In this document: positions 7,183-16,651 of the stretch, in pieces
Numbering within the stretch: the first letter of the stretch is position 1
Layout: the number at the start of each line of letters is the position of its first letter
Source of the DNA: Tepidiforma sp.
GTDB lineage: Bacteria > Chloroflexota > Dehalococcoidia > Tepidiformales > Tepidiformaceae
DNA: 64,000 bases
Assembly (NCBI RefSeq): GCF_026003995.1
Contig: NZ_BPIG01000002.1
Location: forward strand, 620,001-684,000
Direction of reading: 5' to 3'
Notes under the pieces: generated by a model
The model's input: the letters and a program-made list of their open reading frames with translations, nothing else
The model's database searches: none
Told to the model about the DNA's origin: nothing
Position numbers and translations under genes: made by a program

Positions 7183-10100
7183 CTACTCCTCGCCGAGCCG
7201 CTTCGTCGTCAGCACCGGCTTCTGGTCGGTCAACACGCCCTTCTCGTTCGGCGCCAGCCCGAACCGGTTCAGCGGCAGATAGCTCAGCGTCGCCTTCCCG
7301 ATGATGAGGTCCTTCGAGACCAGCCCCACCTGCGCGCTCCGGCTGTCCAGGCTGTTGTTCCGGTTGTCGCCCATCACGAAGTACTCGTCCGGCGGGATGA
7401 GGATCTTCGGCAGCGTGTCGTTCCACGGCGTCGTGATGTACGGCTCCTCGAGCAGCCGGTCGTTGATGTACACCTTGCCGTTCACGATCTCGATCGTCTC
7501 GCCCGGCAGCCCGATGACCCGCTTGATGAGGTCCGTGCTCGGGTCCCGCGGGTCGCGCAGCACGATGATGTCGCCGCGCTGCGGGCCGTGGAACACGTAC
7601 CGCGTCGGGTCGTCGCCCGGGTCGATGAACGGCAGGAACGTCGACAGCTTCTCGAGGTCGACCTCCGAGTACACCAGCTTGTTCACGATCAGGAACTGCC
7701 CGTTCTCCAGCGTCGGGTACATCGAGTTCCCGTCGACCTTGAAGTTCCCGAAGCTCGCCCGCACCGAGAGGAACACCAGCGCCGCGAGCATGACCGTCTC
7801 GACCACTTCGCGGATCCATGCCTTCAACCGGCCGTCACCCTGCGCTCGCTCGGCGGCGCGGCCGTCCGCCTCCGCCGGCTCCGACGCCCACGGCGGCGCG
7901 GCCCCCAGCGGGTCGAGCTCGAACCCGATCGGCGCGTTCCGCCGTTCGAACTCCGCCGCGACCTCTTCCGCCGGCGCCCAGCCGTCATCCGTCGGCGCAC
8001 TCCGCTGCGGCGCCCACGCCGCCATCCGGATGAACGGCCGCTCCGCCGGCTCCCCGCCCGACTCCTCGACGATGCGCGTGCCCTGCGAACCGAACAGCGC
8101 TTCGAGTGCCGCCGCCGTCTCAGCGTCCACCTCCGGCGACGCCGTCTCAGGCTCCGGCGTCGAAGCGTGTGCCTCGAACGCCTTCAGGATGACGTCGCCC
8201 TCGTCCTCGGTCGAAACGAACTCCGGCTCGTCGCCCTCGTAAACCGGGGACTGCCGCGCCCATGGCGGTTCGTCGGCCGCATCCATCTGCGCCTCGAGGC
8301 TCGCCGCCAGGTCGAGGTCGTACTCGCCGTCGGGCAGCGAAACTGCGAGTTCCGCCGTCTCGGCGATGTCGCCCCACATGTCCTCGTCGCCGGCCGCCAG
8401 GTCCTCCGTGCCGTCGCCGAAGCGGGCGTCCGCAAGCGTGGCGCCCTGCGCGGCCGCTTCATGGTCGCCCGACCGGGGCTGTTCGCCCAGCCGCTCCCAC
8501 CACGGCCGCGGCTCCTCGCTCACCGCCTCCACCGCGGGGCTGACGGACTCAGCGGCGCTCGCCACGGCCTCCTCGACCGTCTCCTCGGCTTCGCTCGTCT
8601 CCCACCACGGCCGCGGCTCCTCGCTCACCGCCTCCACCGCGGGGCTGACGGACTCAGCGGCGCTCGCCACGGCCTCCTCGACCGTCTCCTCGGCTTCGCT
8701 CGTCTCCCACCACGGCCGCGGCTCCTCGCTCGTGACATCCGATGCCGGGCTCACCGGCTCAGCACCGCTCGCCACGGCCGCTTCGACCGCTTCCTCGGCC
8801 TCGCTGGCTTCCCACCACTGCCGCGGCTCGTCGCTCGTGACATCCACCGCCGGCTCGCCGGCTCAGCAACGCTCGCCACGGCCGCTTCGACCGCTTCCTC
8901 GGCCGCGCTGGCTTCCCACCAGGGCCGCGGCTCTTCGGCAACCGGCTCCACTGCCGGGCTGACGGGCTCAGCGGCGCTCGCCACGGCCTCCTCGATCGTC
9001 TCCTCGGCCTCGCTCGTCTCCCACCACGGCCGCGGGTCCTCGCTCACCGGCTCCACCGAGGGGCTGACGGACTCAGCAACGCTCGCCACGGCCGCTTCGA
9101 CCGCTTCCTCGGCCGCGCTGGCTTCCCACCACGGCCGCGGCTCCTCGCTCGCGGGGTCCGCCGGGCTCACCGGCTCGACGGCGCTCGCGACCCGCCTCTT
9201 CGACCGTTTCCTCAGCTTCGCGGGCCTCCCACCACGGCCGCGGCTCCTCGGCGGCCGGCTCGACCGCCAGGCTTTCCGGCTCGGCAATGCTCGCGACCGC
9301 CTCTTCGACCGTTTCCTCAGCTTCGCGGGCCTCCCACCACGGCCGCGGCTCCTCGCTCGCGGGCTCCGCGGGGCTCACCCGCTCGGCAATGCTCGCGACC
9401 GCCTCTTCGACCGTTTCCTCGGCCTCGCTGGCCTCCCACCACGGCCGCGGCTCCTCGGCGGCCGGCTCGACCGCGGGGCTGGCGGTCCCGCCGTCGCCCC
9501 ACAACGCCGCCTGCACCGCGGCACCGAACGCCGACGGGCTCAGCTCGACCGGCTCCGGCGCCCAGCCCTGGTCATGGCCGTCAGCTGCGGCCTCGCCCCG
9601 CGCGGGCTCCGCGTCAGCCCGCGGGAACTCGACCGGTTCGAACACACCCGCGCCGAGCTCGACCGGCTCCGGCGCCCACTCGTCTTCATCGCCCGCGTCT
9701 GCCGCGTCCAGCCGGCCCGCGCCATCCGGATGCGCCAGCGCGACCGCCGCGGGGATTTCCGGCGCCCAACCTTCGCCATCAGCGGCCCCGGCCGGCTCCT
9801 CTGCCGGGTCCTCGCCCGCCTCGGCGGCCGGCTGCCGGCCTCCCTCATCGAGCTGCCACGCGAGCGACTGCACCTGCGCCGCGAAGTCGCTCACGGCCTC
9901 GACGTCGTCCGCGAGCGCCTCGCCCGCGTTGGCGCCCCACCCTTGGGGCGTGCTCGCCGGTGCCGCATCTGCGACCAGGCGGCTGCCCTCGAAGACCCCC
10001 GGCGTGCCCGCGGGCTCGAAGGACGCGCCCGGGCCGGCATCGTCCGCGCTGTCCTGTTCGAACCGCCACGCAGTCTGCCGGTCGGTGCCCGGCCCGGCCG

Positions 10101-11874
10101 CGTCGGCCGGCTCCTCCTGCCGCTTCCGCCCGAACAGCCGGCCGAACAGGCCGCGTTTCTCTTTCGCCGGTTCCGCCGCGTGGCCCGCGGCGCCCGGCAG
10201 CTCGCGCGCCGGGAACAGCCCGGCCAGCGGGTCGTCGTCCCCCGCGGCGTCGCCGCCGCGCCCCGCGAACGGCCCGCCCCTGCCGTCGCTGGTTTCCTGC
10301 CAGGCCGCCGGGATGTCGAACTGCTCGCGAGCCGGGTCGGTGCCGGGCTCGTGCGCGGCGAAGGCTGCGAGCGGCGCTGCCTGGTTCCCCTCCGTAAGTT
10401 CCCGCCACTCCGCGGCCGTGTCGGATACGCCGCCGGGCGCACCGGCGTCGCTCTCCTGCGGCGCGAACGCCGCCAACCTGTCTGCCTGCTCTGCGTCCGG
10501 CGTCATCGGCCGCGAAGCTGCGCTGTCGAACGCCGCGTCGTACCCGGGGGCCGCCGCCTCCGCTTCGGACGCCGCGAACGGACTCACGTCCTCGTCGCTG
10601 GCGTCGGACCAGGAAGCCGCGAACTCTGCCGCGCCCGGCTCGCTTTCGTCTGCCGCCTCCGCCGGGCCGTCGGCGGGGCCGTTCACGCCGTCCATTCGGC
10701 TCCCGGCCGGCGCCGCGGCTGCCTCTGCTCGCTGCTGCTCCTCCAGCTCCCAATCGAACGGCTTCAGGAACTCCTCCGGGACCTGGCTCAGGTCGCGGAC
10801 GTCCTCGCCGATCGGCTTCTTCTTCGCCCACTCGCGCATCGCGGCCAGCCCCTCGGAGAAGCCGGCGCCGCTCGTCTCCTCGCTGCCGTCGCGGTTCAGG
10901 CCGAAGAACTCGTCCCACTTGCTGCTCTTGCCGGGCTCCCGGCCGGGTTCGATCTCCTCCGGCTGCCTCCGCCGGATGAGCGGCAGCCCCGGCGGCGCGG
11001 CCGTTTCCGCCGCGCTGCGCTCCTCATGCCACCCGGCCGAAGGTTCCGGCGCCTCGCCTCCGAATTCAGCCCGGTCCTCCGCGGCCATCCCTGCAGTCGG
11101 CGCCGCGTCCGCCGGTTCGGGCGGAAATCCCGCTGCGTCCCATTGCCGGGGCGCAGGCTGGCCGCCGTCGTCCCGCGCGGCTTCGAACCCGGCACCGAAC
11201 CGGCGGTGTCCCTCGTCGCGCCCGCGCTCCGCCCATGCGCGCATCTGCGCGACGATGCTTCCGCCGTCGTCCTCGGCATCCGCCGCCTGCTCCCCGGCAG
11301 GCCGCTCCGCCTCCGGCCCCGGCCATGCCCCGGGCCCGAAATCCCAGTTCAGCCGCGAGCCTTCCTCCTGCTCGCGCCGCGGCCGCAGCCGGAGCGGCGG
11401 CGGCTCGACCGTCCCCGCCGGCTCCTGCGGGGCATCTCCGGGGCCGCCCGGCGCCGCGCCCCCGCGCGGCTTCAGCTGCAGCGGCTGCGAGGCGATCCCC
11501 GGCTCCAGCCGCTCCGTCGACCATTCGTCATCGTCCTCGCCGCCGCGAGGCTCCTCCATCCACCCCCCGAACGCCCCCTGTCGCGGTGCAGCGCGGCGCG
11601 GTTCCTCCTCCCCGTCCTTCTTCTTCCGCCCGAGCCCGAAGAGCCCGCGCTTCTTGGGCGGCTCCGGCGCCGGCCGGTTCAACACCCAGGGGTCGCGCCG
11701 CGCACGCTCCGGCGGTTCCTGCTCCCCGCTCCGCACCCGCTCGCGGAGCTGCCGGTTCTTCTCCTCCTGCCGCTTCCACGCGTCGCTCGGGAGGTCGAAG
11801 TACCAGTCCTGTGGGTCCTGCTGGCCGGACTCCAGTTCATCGAGGGGCCGGCCCTCGCCATTGTCCATCGTCAT
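7183..11874 (-). CDS. lepB: Giant signal peptidase I with ~1,350-residue disordered repeat N-terminus
   Basis: 1,563 residues when two compensating indels are bridged (extra C at 9191-9193, missing G near 8852); the outer parts share one frame. Residues 1-~1010 are acidic, low complexity, with repeated GWAPEPVEL and basic RGLFG..GRK patches. Residues ~807-1120 hold nine 35-residue repeats (EEPRPWWE...). One TM segment (~1352-1375) precedes the S26A catalytic domain: Ser in GNSMYPTL (~1384), Lys in TDLIKRVIGLPGE, and GDNRNNSLDSR. It would cleave signal peptides outside the membrane, with the huge tail in the cytoplasm. Ordinary LepB is 180-350 residues. Separate translation of the peptidase from an internal start cannot be excluded. 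Confidence 0.8.
8518..9456 (-). repeat. Nine 34-35-codon tandem repeats (105 bp) inside lepB
   Basis: Nine units begin (E/D)EPR(P/Q)WWE and continue with a Glu/Ala-rich amphipathic helix and a Val-Ser-Pro linker. A truncated tenth unit lies at 8494-8517. The last two full units are identical at DNA level over 105 bp (for example the blocks starting 8521 and 8626), which points to recent duplication. Total length is 939 bp, exactly 313 codons. Confidence 0.92.
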
Positions 11875-11880
11875 CAGCGT

Positions 11881-11886
11881 ACCATA
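11881..11886 (-). promoter_or_regulatory. -10 box TATGGT, leaderless
   Basis: TATGGT on the minus strand, six bases before the lepB-like ATG at 11874. Confidence 0.5.
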
Positions 11887-11941
11887 GCCTCCCCGCTGCT
11901 CCGGGCGCGGCCTTCGCTTCGCCCTTTACAGCCGATTGACC

Positions 11942-11947
11942 TACCCT
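11942..11947 (+). promoter_or_regulatory. -10 box TACCCT, leaderless
   Basis: TACCCT lies eight bases before the ECF sigma ATG at 11956. No convincing -35 at 17 bp. It is 56 bp from the divergent lepB-like -10 box. Confidence 0.5.
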
Positions 11948-11955
11948 CGGCCCAC

Positions 11956-12573
11956 ATGACCGACACGCTCGAACCCCCGGACGAGCACCTGGTCTCTTTG
12001 TCAAAAGACGGCAATCTCGACGCCTTCAACAGCCTCGTCGACCGTTACCAGTCCCTCGTGTTCACCGTCTGCTACCGCCGGCTCGGCGAACGAACCGCCG
12101 CCGAAGACGCGGCCCAGGAAACCTTCCTCTCCGCCTACCGCGCCCTCGGCCAGTTCAAAGGCGGCAGCTTCCGCAGCTGGCTCCTCCGCATCGCCCTCAA
12201 CCAAACCCGCGACGAGCTCCGGCGCCGCATGCGCCGCGTCCCCACCCGGCCGTTCGACGCCGGCGATCCGGACGACCCCGCCATCGACCCGCCAGACCCC
12301 GCCGCCGACCCGGCCGCCGCGCTCGATGCCCGCAGCCTCAGCGACGCCCTCGAACGCGCCCTCGCGCAGCTCCCGCCCGACCAGCGCGACGTCGTCCTCC
12401 TCGCCGACGTCCACGGCCTCCAGTACGACGAAATCGTCGCCGCCACCGGCGTCTCCATGGGCACCGTCAAATCCCGCCTCTCGCGCGGCCGCGAGCGCCT
12501 CCGCCAGCTCCTCGCCCGCCACCCGGAACTTTTCCCGCGCTCAGGACGTCTTCACGACCGAGGGGACGCATGA
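11956..12573 (+). CDS. ECF-type RNA polymerase sigma factor
   Basis: 205 residues. Sigma region 2 is visible (DAFNSLVDRYQSLVFTVCYR, EDAAQETFLSAYRALGQF, FRSWLLRIALNQTRDELRRR), then an Asp/Pro-rich linker, then region 4 (LPPDQRDVVLLADVHGLQY, GVSMGTVKSRLSRGRERLR). It directs polymerase to a stress or envelope regulon. Its stop overlaps the ATG of a zinc-finger anti-sigma gene, the normal ECF arrangement, and a SIMPL lipoprotein gene follows. Confidence 0.93.
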   Translation: MTDTLEPPDEHLVSLSKDGNLDAFNSLVDRYQSLVFTVCYRRLGERTAAEDAAQETFLSAYRALGQFKGGSFRSWLLRIALNQTRDELRRRMRRVPTRPFDAGDPDDPAIDPPDPAADPAAALDARSLSDALERALAQLPPDQRDVVLLADVHGLQYDEIVAATGVSMGTVKSRLSRGRERLRQLLARHPELFPRSGRLHDRGDA

Positions 12574-13383
12574 TCGACCGCCTTTTCCGCCGCCACCGCG
12601 CCTGGCATGCCCGCATCACCGATGCCGTGAGCGGCCGCGCCGACGAGGCCAGCCTCCGCCGCCTCGACGAGCACGTCGCCCGCTGCGCCGCCTGCCGCGC
12701 CCGGCTCGATGAGGAGCGCGCCCTCCGGGCGGCCCTGCGCGCGCTCCCCCCTCCGCGAACCCTCCCGCTCCCTCCGGCTGACCCCGGCGATGCTCGAAGC
12801 ACCCACCCCCGCGCCCGCTCGCGCGGCGGTCCCCGGGCCGCTCCTGCTCGGCGCGCGCGGCATCGCGGCGGCAGCGGTCGCCGCCTTCGCGGTCGTCGCC
12901 GTCCTCGCCGTGACCGCTCCCCGCGGCGAAGACGCCGCGCCGCTCGCCTCCCGCGAGCATGCCGGCGACGCGATGGCGCCGCTGGCCGCCCCGGACGACG
13001 GTGATACTGCCGGCGGCGCCGCCACCGTGGCGCCCTTCGCCGTTACCCCGGAACCCACGCCCGGGCTGGCGCCTCCGCCGACGGGCGGCGCGGGCGCTTC
13101 CGGCTCCGGCCGCTCCCCCGGCCCCGAAACCACCGCGGAGCCCGCCGTCCCCGCGACCGGCCCCGGCGCGCCGGCCGATGACGCCGGTGGCGGCGAAGTC
13201 CGCACGACCGCCGCCCCGGACGATGCCGCCGGCAAAGAAGCACCCGCCGTCGCGCTCGCCGAACCCGGCGAGTCCGGCCGCGCCGGCCCGCCGGGCTGGC
13301 TCCTCGTCGCGGCCGGGGCCGCCGCCGCGCTCGCGCTCGCTGCCCTCGCCACCCTCGAAATCGCCCGGAGGCGCCAGCCATGA
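12570..13383 (+). CDS. Zinc-finger anti-sigma factor with one TM segments pair, frameshifted
   Basis: About 270 residues after correction. The N-terminus has the zf-HC2 pattern LDEHVARCAACRARLDEE (H-x3-C-x2-C). The frame breaks in the six-C run 12746-12751; deleting one C continues as ALPLREPSRSLRLTPAM. A TM segment follows (GIAAAAVAAFAVVAVLAVTA), then a ~110-residue Pro/Ala/Gly-rich region and a second hydrophobic segment (WLLVAAGAAAALALAALATL) with a basic end. It should hold the upstream sigma factor at the membrane until signalled. Start ATGA-overlaps the sigma stop; end ATGA-overlaps the SIMPL gene. Confidence 0.8.
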
Positions 13384-14117
13384 ACACGAATCGGCTCCTT
13401 CCTGTTGGTGCACTTCTGCTCCTTGCCCCGTTCCTCCTCGCCTCCGCCTGTTCGAACGGCGACACCACCGTCATCACCGGGGAGGCCTCCATGGAAACCG
13501 GCATCACCGTCTCCGGCACCGGCGAAGCGTCCGCCGCGCCCGATATGGCCACCATCGACCTCGGCATCGAAGCCTTCGCCGCCACCGTCGCCGAAGCCCG
13601 CGACCGCGCGGCGCGCGCCGCCTCCAGCCTCATCGCCAGCGTCAAGGCCAACGGCGTCGCCGACCGCGACATCCAGACCCGCCAGGTCGGCGTCAACCCC
13701 GTCTACGACTACTCCCGCCCCGGCCAGCCGGTCATCACCGGCTACGCCGTCTCGAACATCCTCACCGTCCGCGTCCGCGACCTCGACCGCCTCAGCCGCG
13801 TCATCGACGACGCCATCGCTGCCGGCGGCGAAGCCGTCCGCGTCAACGGCCTCCAGTTCGGCTTCGGCGACCGCGAGGCCCTCCTCGAAACCGCCCGGAA
13901 GAACGCCATCGCCGACGCCCGCAAGCGCGCCGAAACCTACGCCGCCGCCGCTGGCGTCCGCCTCGGCGACGTCCTCGCCATCAGCGAAACGGCCGTCAGC
14001 GGCCCCGTGCCGCTCGCCGTCCCGCGCGCCGCTGCCACCGGCGACAGCACCCCCATCGAACCCGGCGAATCCACCATCACGGTCAGCGTCACCGTCAGGT
14101 TCGCCCTCGAGCGGTAA
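13380..14117 (+). CDS. SIMPL (DUF541) domain lipoprotein
   Basis: 245 residues. A lipoprotein signal peptide ends LLASAC (Cys24). The mature part is a SIMPL/DUF541 domain: ITVSGTGEASAAPDMATIDLGI, the DIQTRQVGVNPVYDY segment, and the typical ARKNAIADARKRAETYA helix. Family members (Oxidative-stress-defence and outer-surface proteins) have no settled biochemical role. Co-translated with the anti-sigma factor, so probably part of or the output of the envelope-stress circuit. Confidence 0.88.
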   Translation: MNTNRLLPVGALLLLAPFLLASACSNGDTTVITGEASMETGITVSGTGEASAAPDMATIDLGIEAFAATVAEARDRAARAASSLIASVKANGVADRDIQTRQVGVNPVYDYSRPGQPVITGYAVSNILTVRVRDLDRLSRVIDDAIAAGGEAVRVNGLQFGFGDREALLETARKNAIADARKRAETYAAAAGVRLGDVLAISETAVSGPVPLAVPRAAATGDSTPIEPGESTITVSVTVRFALER

Positions 14118-14192
14118 GCCGCGCGGCGGCCCCGGTCCGTCCCGCGGAAACCCCGGGTCAAGCCGCACTTCCGGCCCCGGCCGCTCCGGCCC

Positions 14193-14198
14193 TACCCT
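14193..14198 (+). promoter_or_regulatory. -10 box TACCCT, leaderless
   Basis: TACCCT six bases before the GTG at 14205. Confidence 0.5.
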
Positions 14199-14204
14199 GT
14201 CATC

Positions 14205-15038
14205 GTGAAGACCGCCGCAGCCCTCGCCGGCGCGACCCTCCTGGCCATCCTCGCCCTCGCGGGGACGGCCGGCGTCGTCCTGCGCTCCGCCTCCGACGCC
14301 GCCCCCGCCCCGGCCCGCCCGGCCGCCGAGACGCCCCTCCCCCGGGCCACCCCGACCCCGCTCGCGGCCGCCGGCGACGTCTGCCAGGGCGTCGCCCGCA
14401 TGCCCGACCCCGGCCAGCCCCGCCGCTTCGCCCCCGAGTACACGCAAATCGCCGAAGCCGCCGGCATCGCCATCGTCGCCAACGACCGCGTCTCGCCCCG
14501 CGCCATCGAGGCCGCGAAGAACACCGTCGAGCGCTTCTTCGCGAACAACGACCTCGAAACCAACCTCGCCGCCGACGGCGCCTACGTCATCGTCGCCGCC
14601 AGCGGCCAGGGCGTCCTCGACCTGCCCGAATTCCGCTGCCTCGACGACCAGGAGGCGCGCGACTTCTTCGACCACGTCTGCGGCGTCGCCGATTCCGCCG
14701 ATTACCCCGTCGTCACCGTGAACGAAGACGATCTTCTCGGGCGGCGCTCAGGCCCCTGCGGCGGCCTCAACATCCTCTACCACGAACTCGGCCACCTCGT
14801 GATGGGCTGGGCGCTGCCCCCGGCCGACTACTTCGACGTCCGCCAGTACTACGCCGATGCCATGGCCGCCGGCAAATACCGCGGCGATTACGCCGCCACC
14901 AACGCCAACGAATACTTCGCCGAAGGCACCCAGGCCTACTTCCTCCACGCCGACCTCGCCGGCCGCCGCGACCGCGCCTGGCTCCGCTCCTACGATCCGC
15001 AGCTCTACGACCTGCTCGCCCGCACCTACGGCGAATAG
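14205..15038 (+). CDS. Secreted HExxH metallopeptidase-like protein
   Basis: 277 residues, GTG start. An N-terminal hydrophobic signal (AALAGATLLAILALAGTAGVVL) is followed by a Pro/Ala-rich linker. The mature domain contains YHELGHLVMG (HELGH zinc motif, ~residue 188) and, ~50 residues on, NANEYFAEGTQAYF. The Glu there is placed like the third gluzincin ligand of anthrax-lethal-factor-type peptidases. Four cysteines suggest disulphides. Likely a zinc endopeptidase outside the cell; substrate unknown. It is monocistronic with its own TACCCT box and converges with the Nudix-like gene. Confidence 0.7.
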   Translation: MKTAAALAGATLLAILALAGTAGVVLRSASDAAPAPARPAAETPLPRATPTPLAAAGDVCQGVARMPDPGQPRRFAPEYTQIAEAAGIAIVANDRVSPRAIEAAKNTVERFFANNDLETNLAADGAYVIVAASGQGVLDLPEFRCLDDQEARDFFDHVCGVADSADYPVVTVNEDDLLGRRSGPCGGLNILYHELGHLVMGWALPPADYFDVRQYYADAMAAGKYRGDYAATNANEYFAEGTQAYFLHADLAGRRDRAWLRSYDPQLYDLLARTYGE

Positions 15039-15053
15039 CCGCGGCCCTCGAGC

Positions 15054-15596
15054 CTACCCCTTCCCTTCCTTTCGCAGCACCGCATGCCGCAGCGCCGCCT
15101 TCCCCAGGTACTCATCCAGCTCCGGATACCGCGACCGCAGCGCCACCATGAACTCGTTCAGCGGCAGCCGCCGCCGCTCCCAGCCCGCCGGCGTATCGCC
15201 GACCTCCTTCGCCACCACCAGGTAGAGCGGCCGCACGGTCAGCGTCCCCTGTGGATACTCCCGGTTGTGCCGGGTCGCCTTGCACTCGAAGAACCCGATG
15301 AGCTCGACGAGCCCCGGTTCGATGCCCATCCGCGCCCGCACCTCCTCCTCCACGAACGCCTGCGCGTGCCGGTCACCCGTCGGCCCCTCCACCATCCCCC
15401 ACGCCGTCTCGCCCGGCCGCCGGAGCACGTACCCGCGCTCGCCTGCCACCACCATCGCATAGGCGTAGTTCACCGGCGCATTCGCCGGCAGCACCTGCTC
15501 ATCGACCCAGCGGGCGCGCCACTGGTCCTGCAGGTTCAGCTCCACCACCCCCGGCCACCGGGGTTCGTACGCGGCCAGCGCCGAAAGGTCTACCAT
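15054..15596 (-). CDS. Nudix-fold-like protein with degenerate Nudix box
   Basis: 180 residues. The fold is suggested by AYAMVVAGERGYVLRRP, then WGMVEGPTGDRHAQAFVEEE, then LVELIGFFECKATR and LTVRPLYLVVA, matching the strand-helix-strand order of Nudix hydrolases. The consensus Gx5Ex7REUxEExGU is not met: a His replaces the first Glu and REUxEE is lost. It may be inactive or a different pyrophosphate-binding protein. Its ATG overlaps the end of the GcvT-like gene by seven bases. Confidence 0.5.
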   Translation of the reverse strand: MVDLSALAAYEPRWPGVVELNLQDQWRARWVDEQVLPANAPVNYAYAMVVAGERGYVLRRPGETAWGMVEGPTGDRHAQAFVEEEVRARMGIEPGLVELIGFFECKATRHNREYPQGTLTVRPLYLVVAKEVGDTPAGWERRRLPLNEFMVALRSRYPELDEYLGKAALRHAVLRKEGKG

Positions 15597-16651
15597 CGCT
15601 GCGAACTCCCCTCCGTTCTGCGTCGATAGAGCGGCTTCGCGGCCACCAGCAGCTGCGCGCCGCCCGCCCGCAGCGCCGCGCCCGGGTACGCCGCCGCCGC
15701 GTCAATGATCGCCAGCCCGGCCGTGGCCTTCAATCCCGCGGCCCGCACGCACGAACGCACCTCCCCGGCCGGGCGGCCCTCGGCGTCGACGATCGCCGTC
15801 CCCGCCGGCACGGGCTCGCCTTCGAGCAGGAACGCCGAAAGGATGCGGCCCTCGCGCCCGCCGGGGATGCCGAGCAGCACGTCGAGGTCTGCCTCCGCGG
15901 GCGAAAGCCCCGGCTCGAGGTCCGGCGCCCACGCCGGGATGCACGCCTCCACCCGGGCGGTCTCGAGCGCCTCCCACCCCGCCAGCGCGACCCCCGCCGC
16001 GCGCAGCGTCCCCAGCAGGTGGCTCGCAACCGCCGGCGCCAGCACCAGCTCGAATCCGTCCTCCCCGGTGCCGCTCGCCCGCACCGCCAGCGCCCGGAAT
16101 CCGTGGAATTCGAACGCCGCGCAGTGCAGCGGCCCCAGCCGCCCCGGCAACGCCTCCGCCACGTGCCGCGCCGTCGCGGCCGCTGCGGCCGGCCCCGCCA
16201 GCCCCACGGCGCAGGTCGTCGCCGTCCGGTCGTCGATGCGCACGTCGAACCCCTCGCCGACGGCCGCCGCCAGCGCCGCGGCCAGCGCCTCCCGCCGCTC
16301 CGGCTCGCCGCTCAGCAGGTACGCCGCTCCGCCCGTCCGCGCTGCCAGCACGAGGTCGGCGATGTTCCCCTCCGCATCCAGCAGCGCGAACCGCCCCGCG
16401 CGCCCCTCCTCTATCTCGCTCGCATGGCCCGAGAGCGCCGCCGCGACCACCTCACCCGCATCCGGCCCCGTCACCATGAACCGGCTTCGCCAGCTCAGGT
16501 CGAACGCCGCCGCGCTCTCCCGCAGCGCCGCATACTCCGCCGCCGGGTCGCCGTAGTGCAGCGCCACCTCCCAGCCCCGCCGCACCCCGAACGCGGCTCC
16601 GAACGCCGCGTGCGTGTCGCGCAGCGCCAGCCGCATCACCCCCGCGCTCAT
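15590..16651 (-). CDS. GcvT/YgfZ-family folate-binding-like protein
   Basis: 353 residues. The aminomethyltransferase fold is recognised from GVRRGWEVALHYGDPAAEY, FDLSWRSRFMVTGPDA, GEDGFELVLAP and the C-terminal barrel (LLGIPGGREGRILSAFLLEG, AGEVRSCVRAAGLKATAGLAII). The family comprises glycine-cleavage T-protein, YgfZ (Fe-S repair) and demethylases. No glycine cleavage partners are nearby, so T-protein function is unlikely. ATGA overlap with the upstream metallo-beta-lactamase gene points to a joint operon. Confidence 0.78.
   Translation of the reverse strand: MSAGVMRLALRDTHAAFGAAFGVRRGWEVALHYGDPAAEYAALRESAAAFDLSWRSRFMVTGPDAGEVVAAALSGHASEIEEGRAGRFALLDAEGNIADLVLAARTGGAAYLLSGEPERREALAAALAAAVGEGFDVRIDDRTATTCAVGLAGPAAAAATARHVAEALPGRLGPLHCAAFEFHGFRALAVRASGTGEDGFELVLAPAVASHLLGTLRAAGVALAGWEALETARVEACIPAWAPDLEPGLSPAEADLDVLLGIPGGREGRILSAFLLEGEPVPAGTAIVDAEGRPAGEVRSCVRAAGLKATAGLAIIDAAAAYPGAALRAGGAQLLVAAKPLYRRRTEGSSQRW

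Noticed and set aside
8518-9456. 105-bp repeats as a CRISPR array
   Set aside because: Units are contiguous, protein-coding and in frame, without unique spacers or nearby cas genes.
9073-11874. Separate gene for the disordered repeat protein
   Set aside because: It shares frame with the peptidase once the two opposite indels are cancelled, and no promoter, stop or ribosome site separates them.
6934-12573. An 1,879-codon plus-strand ORF
   Set aside because: Only its last 206 codons are the real ECF sigma gene. The rest is antisense to pyrE and lepB and has Arg/Pro-rich shadow composition.
15590-16651. Glycine cleavage T-protein (gcvT)
   Set aside because: No gcvH/gcvP nearby and sequence divergence from true T-protein; called only as a GcvT/YgfZ relative.
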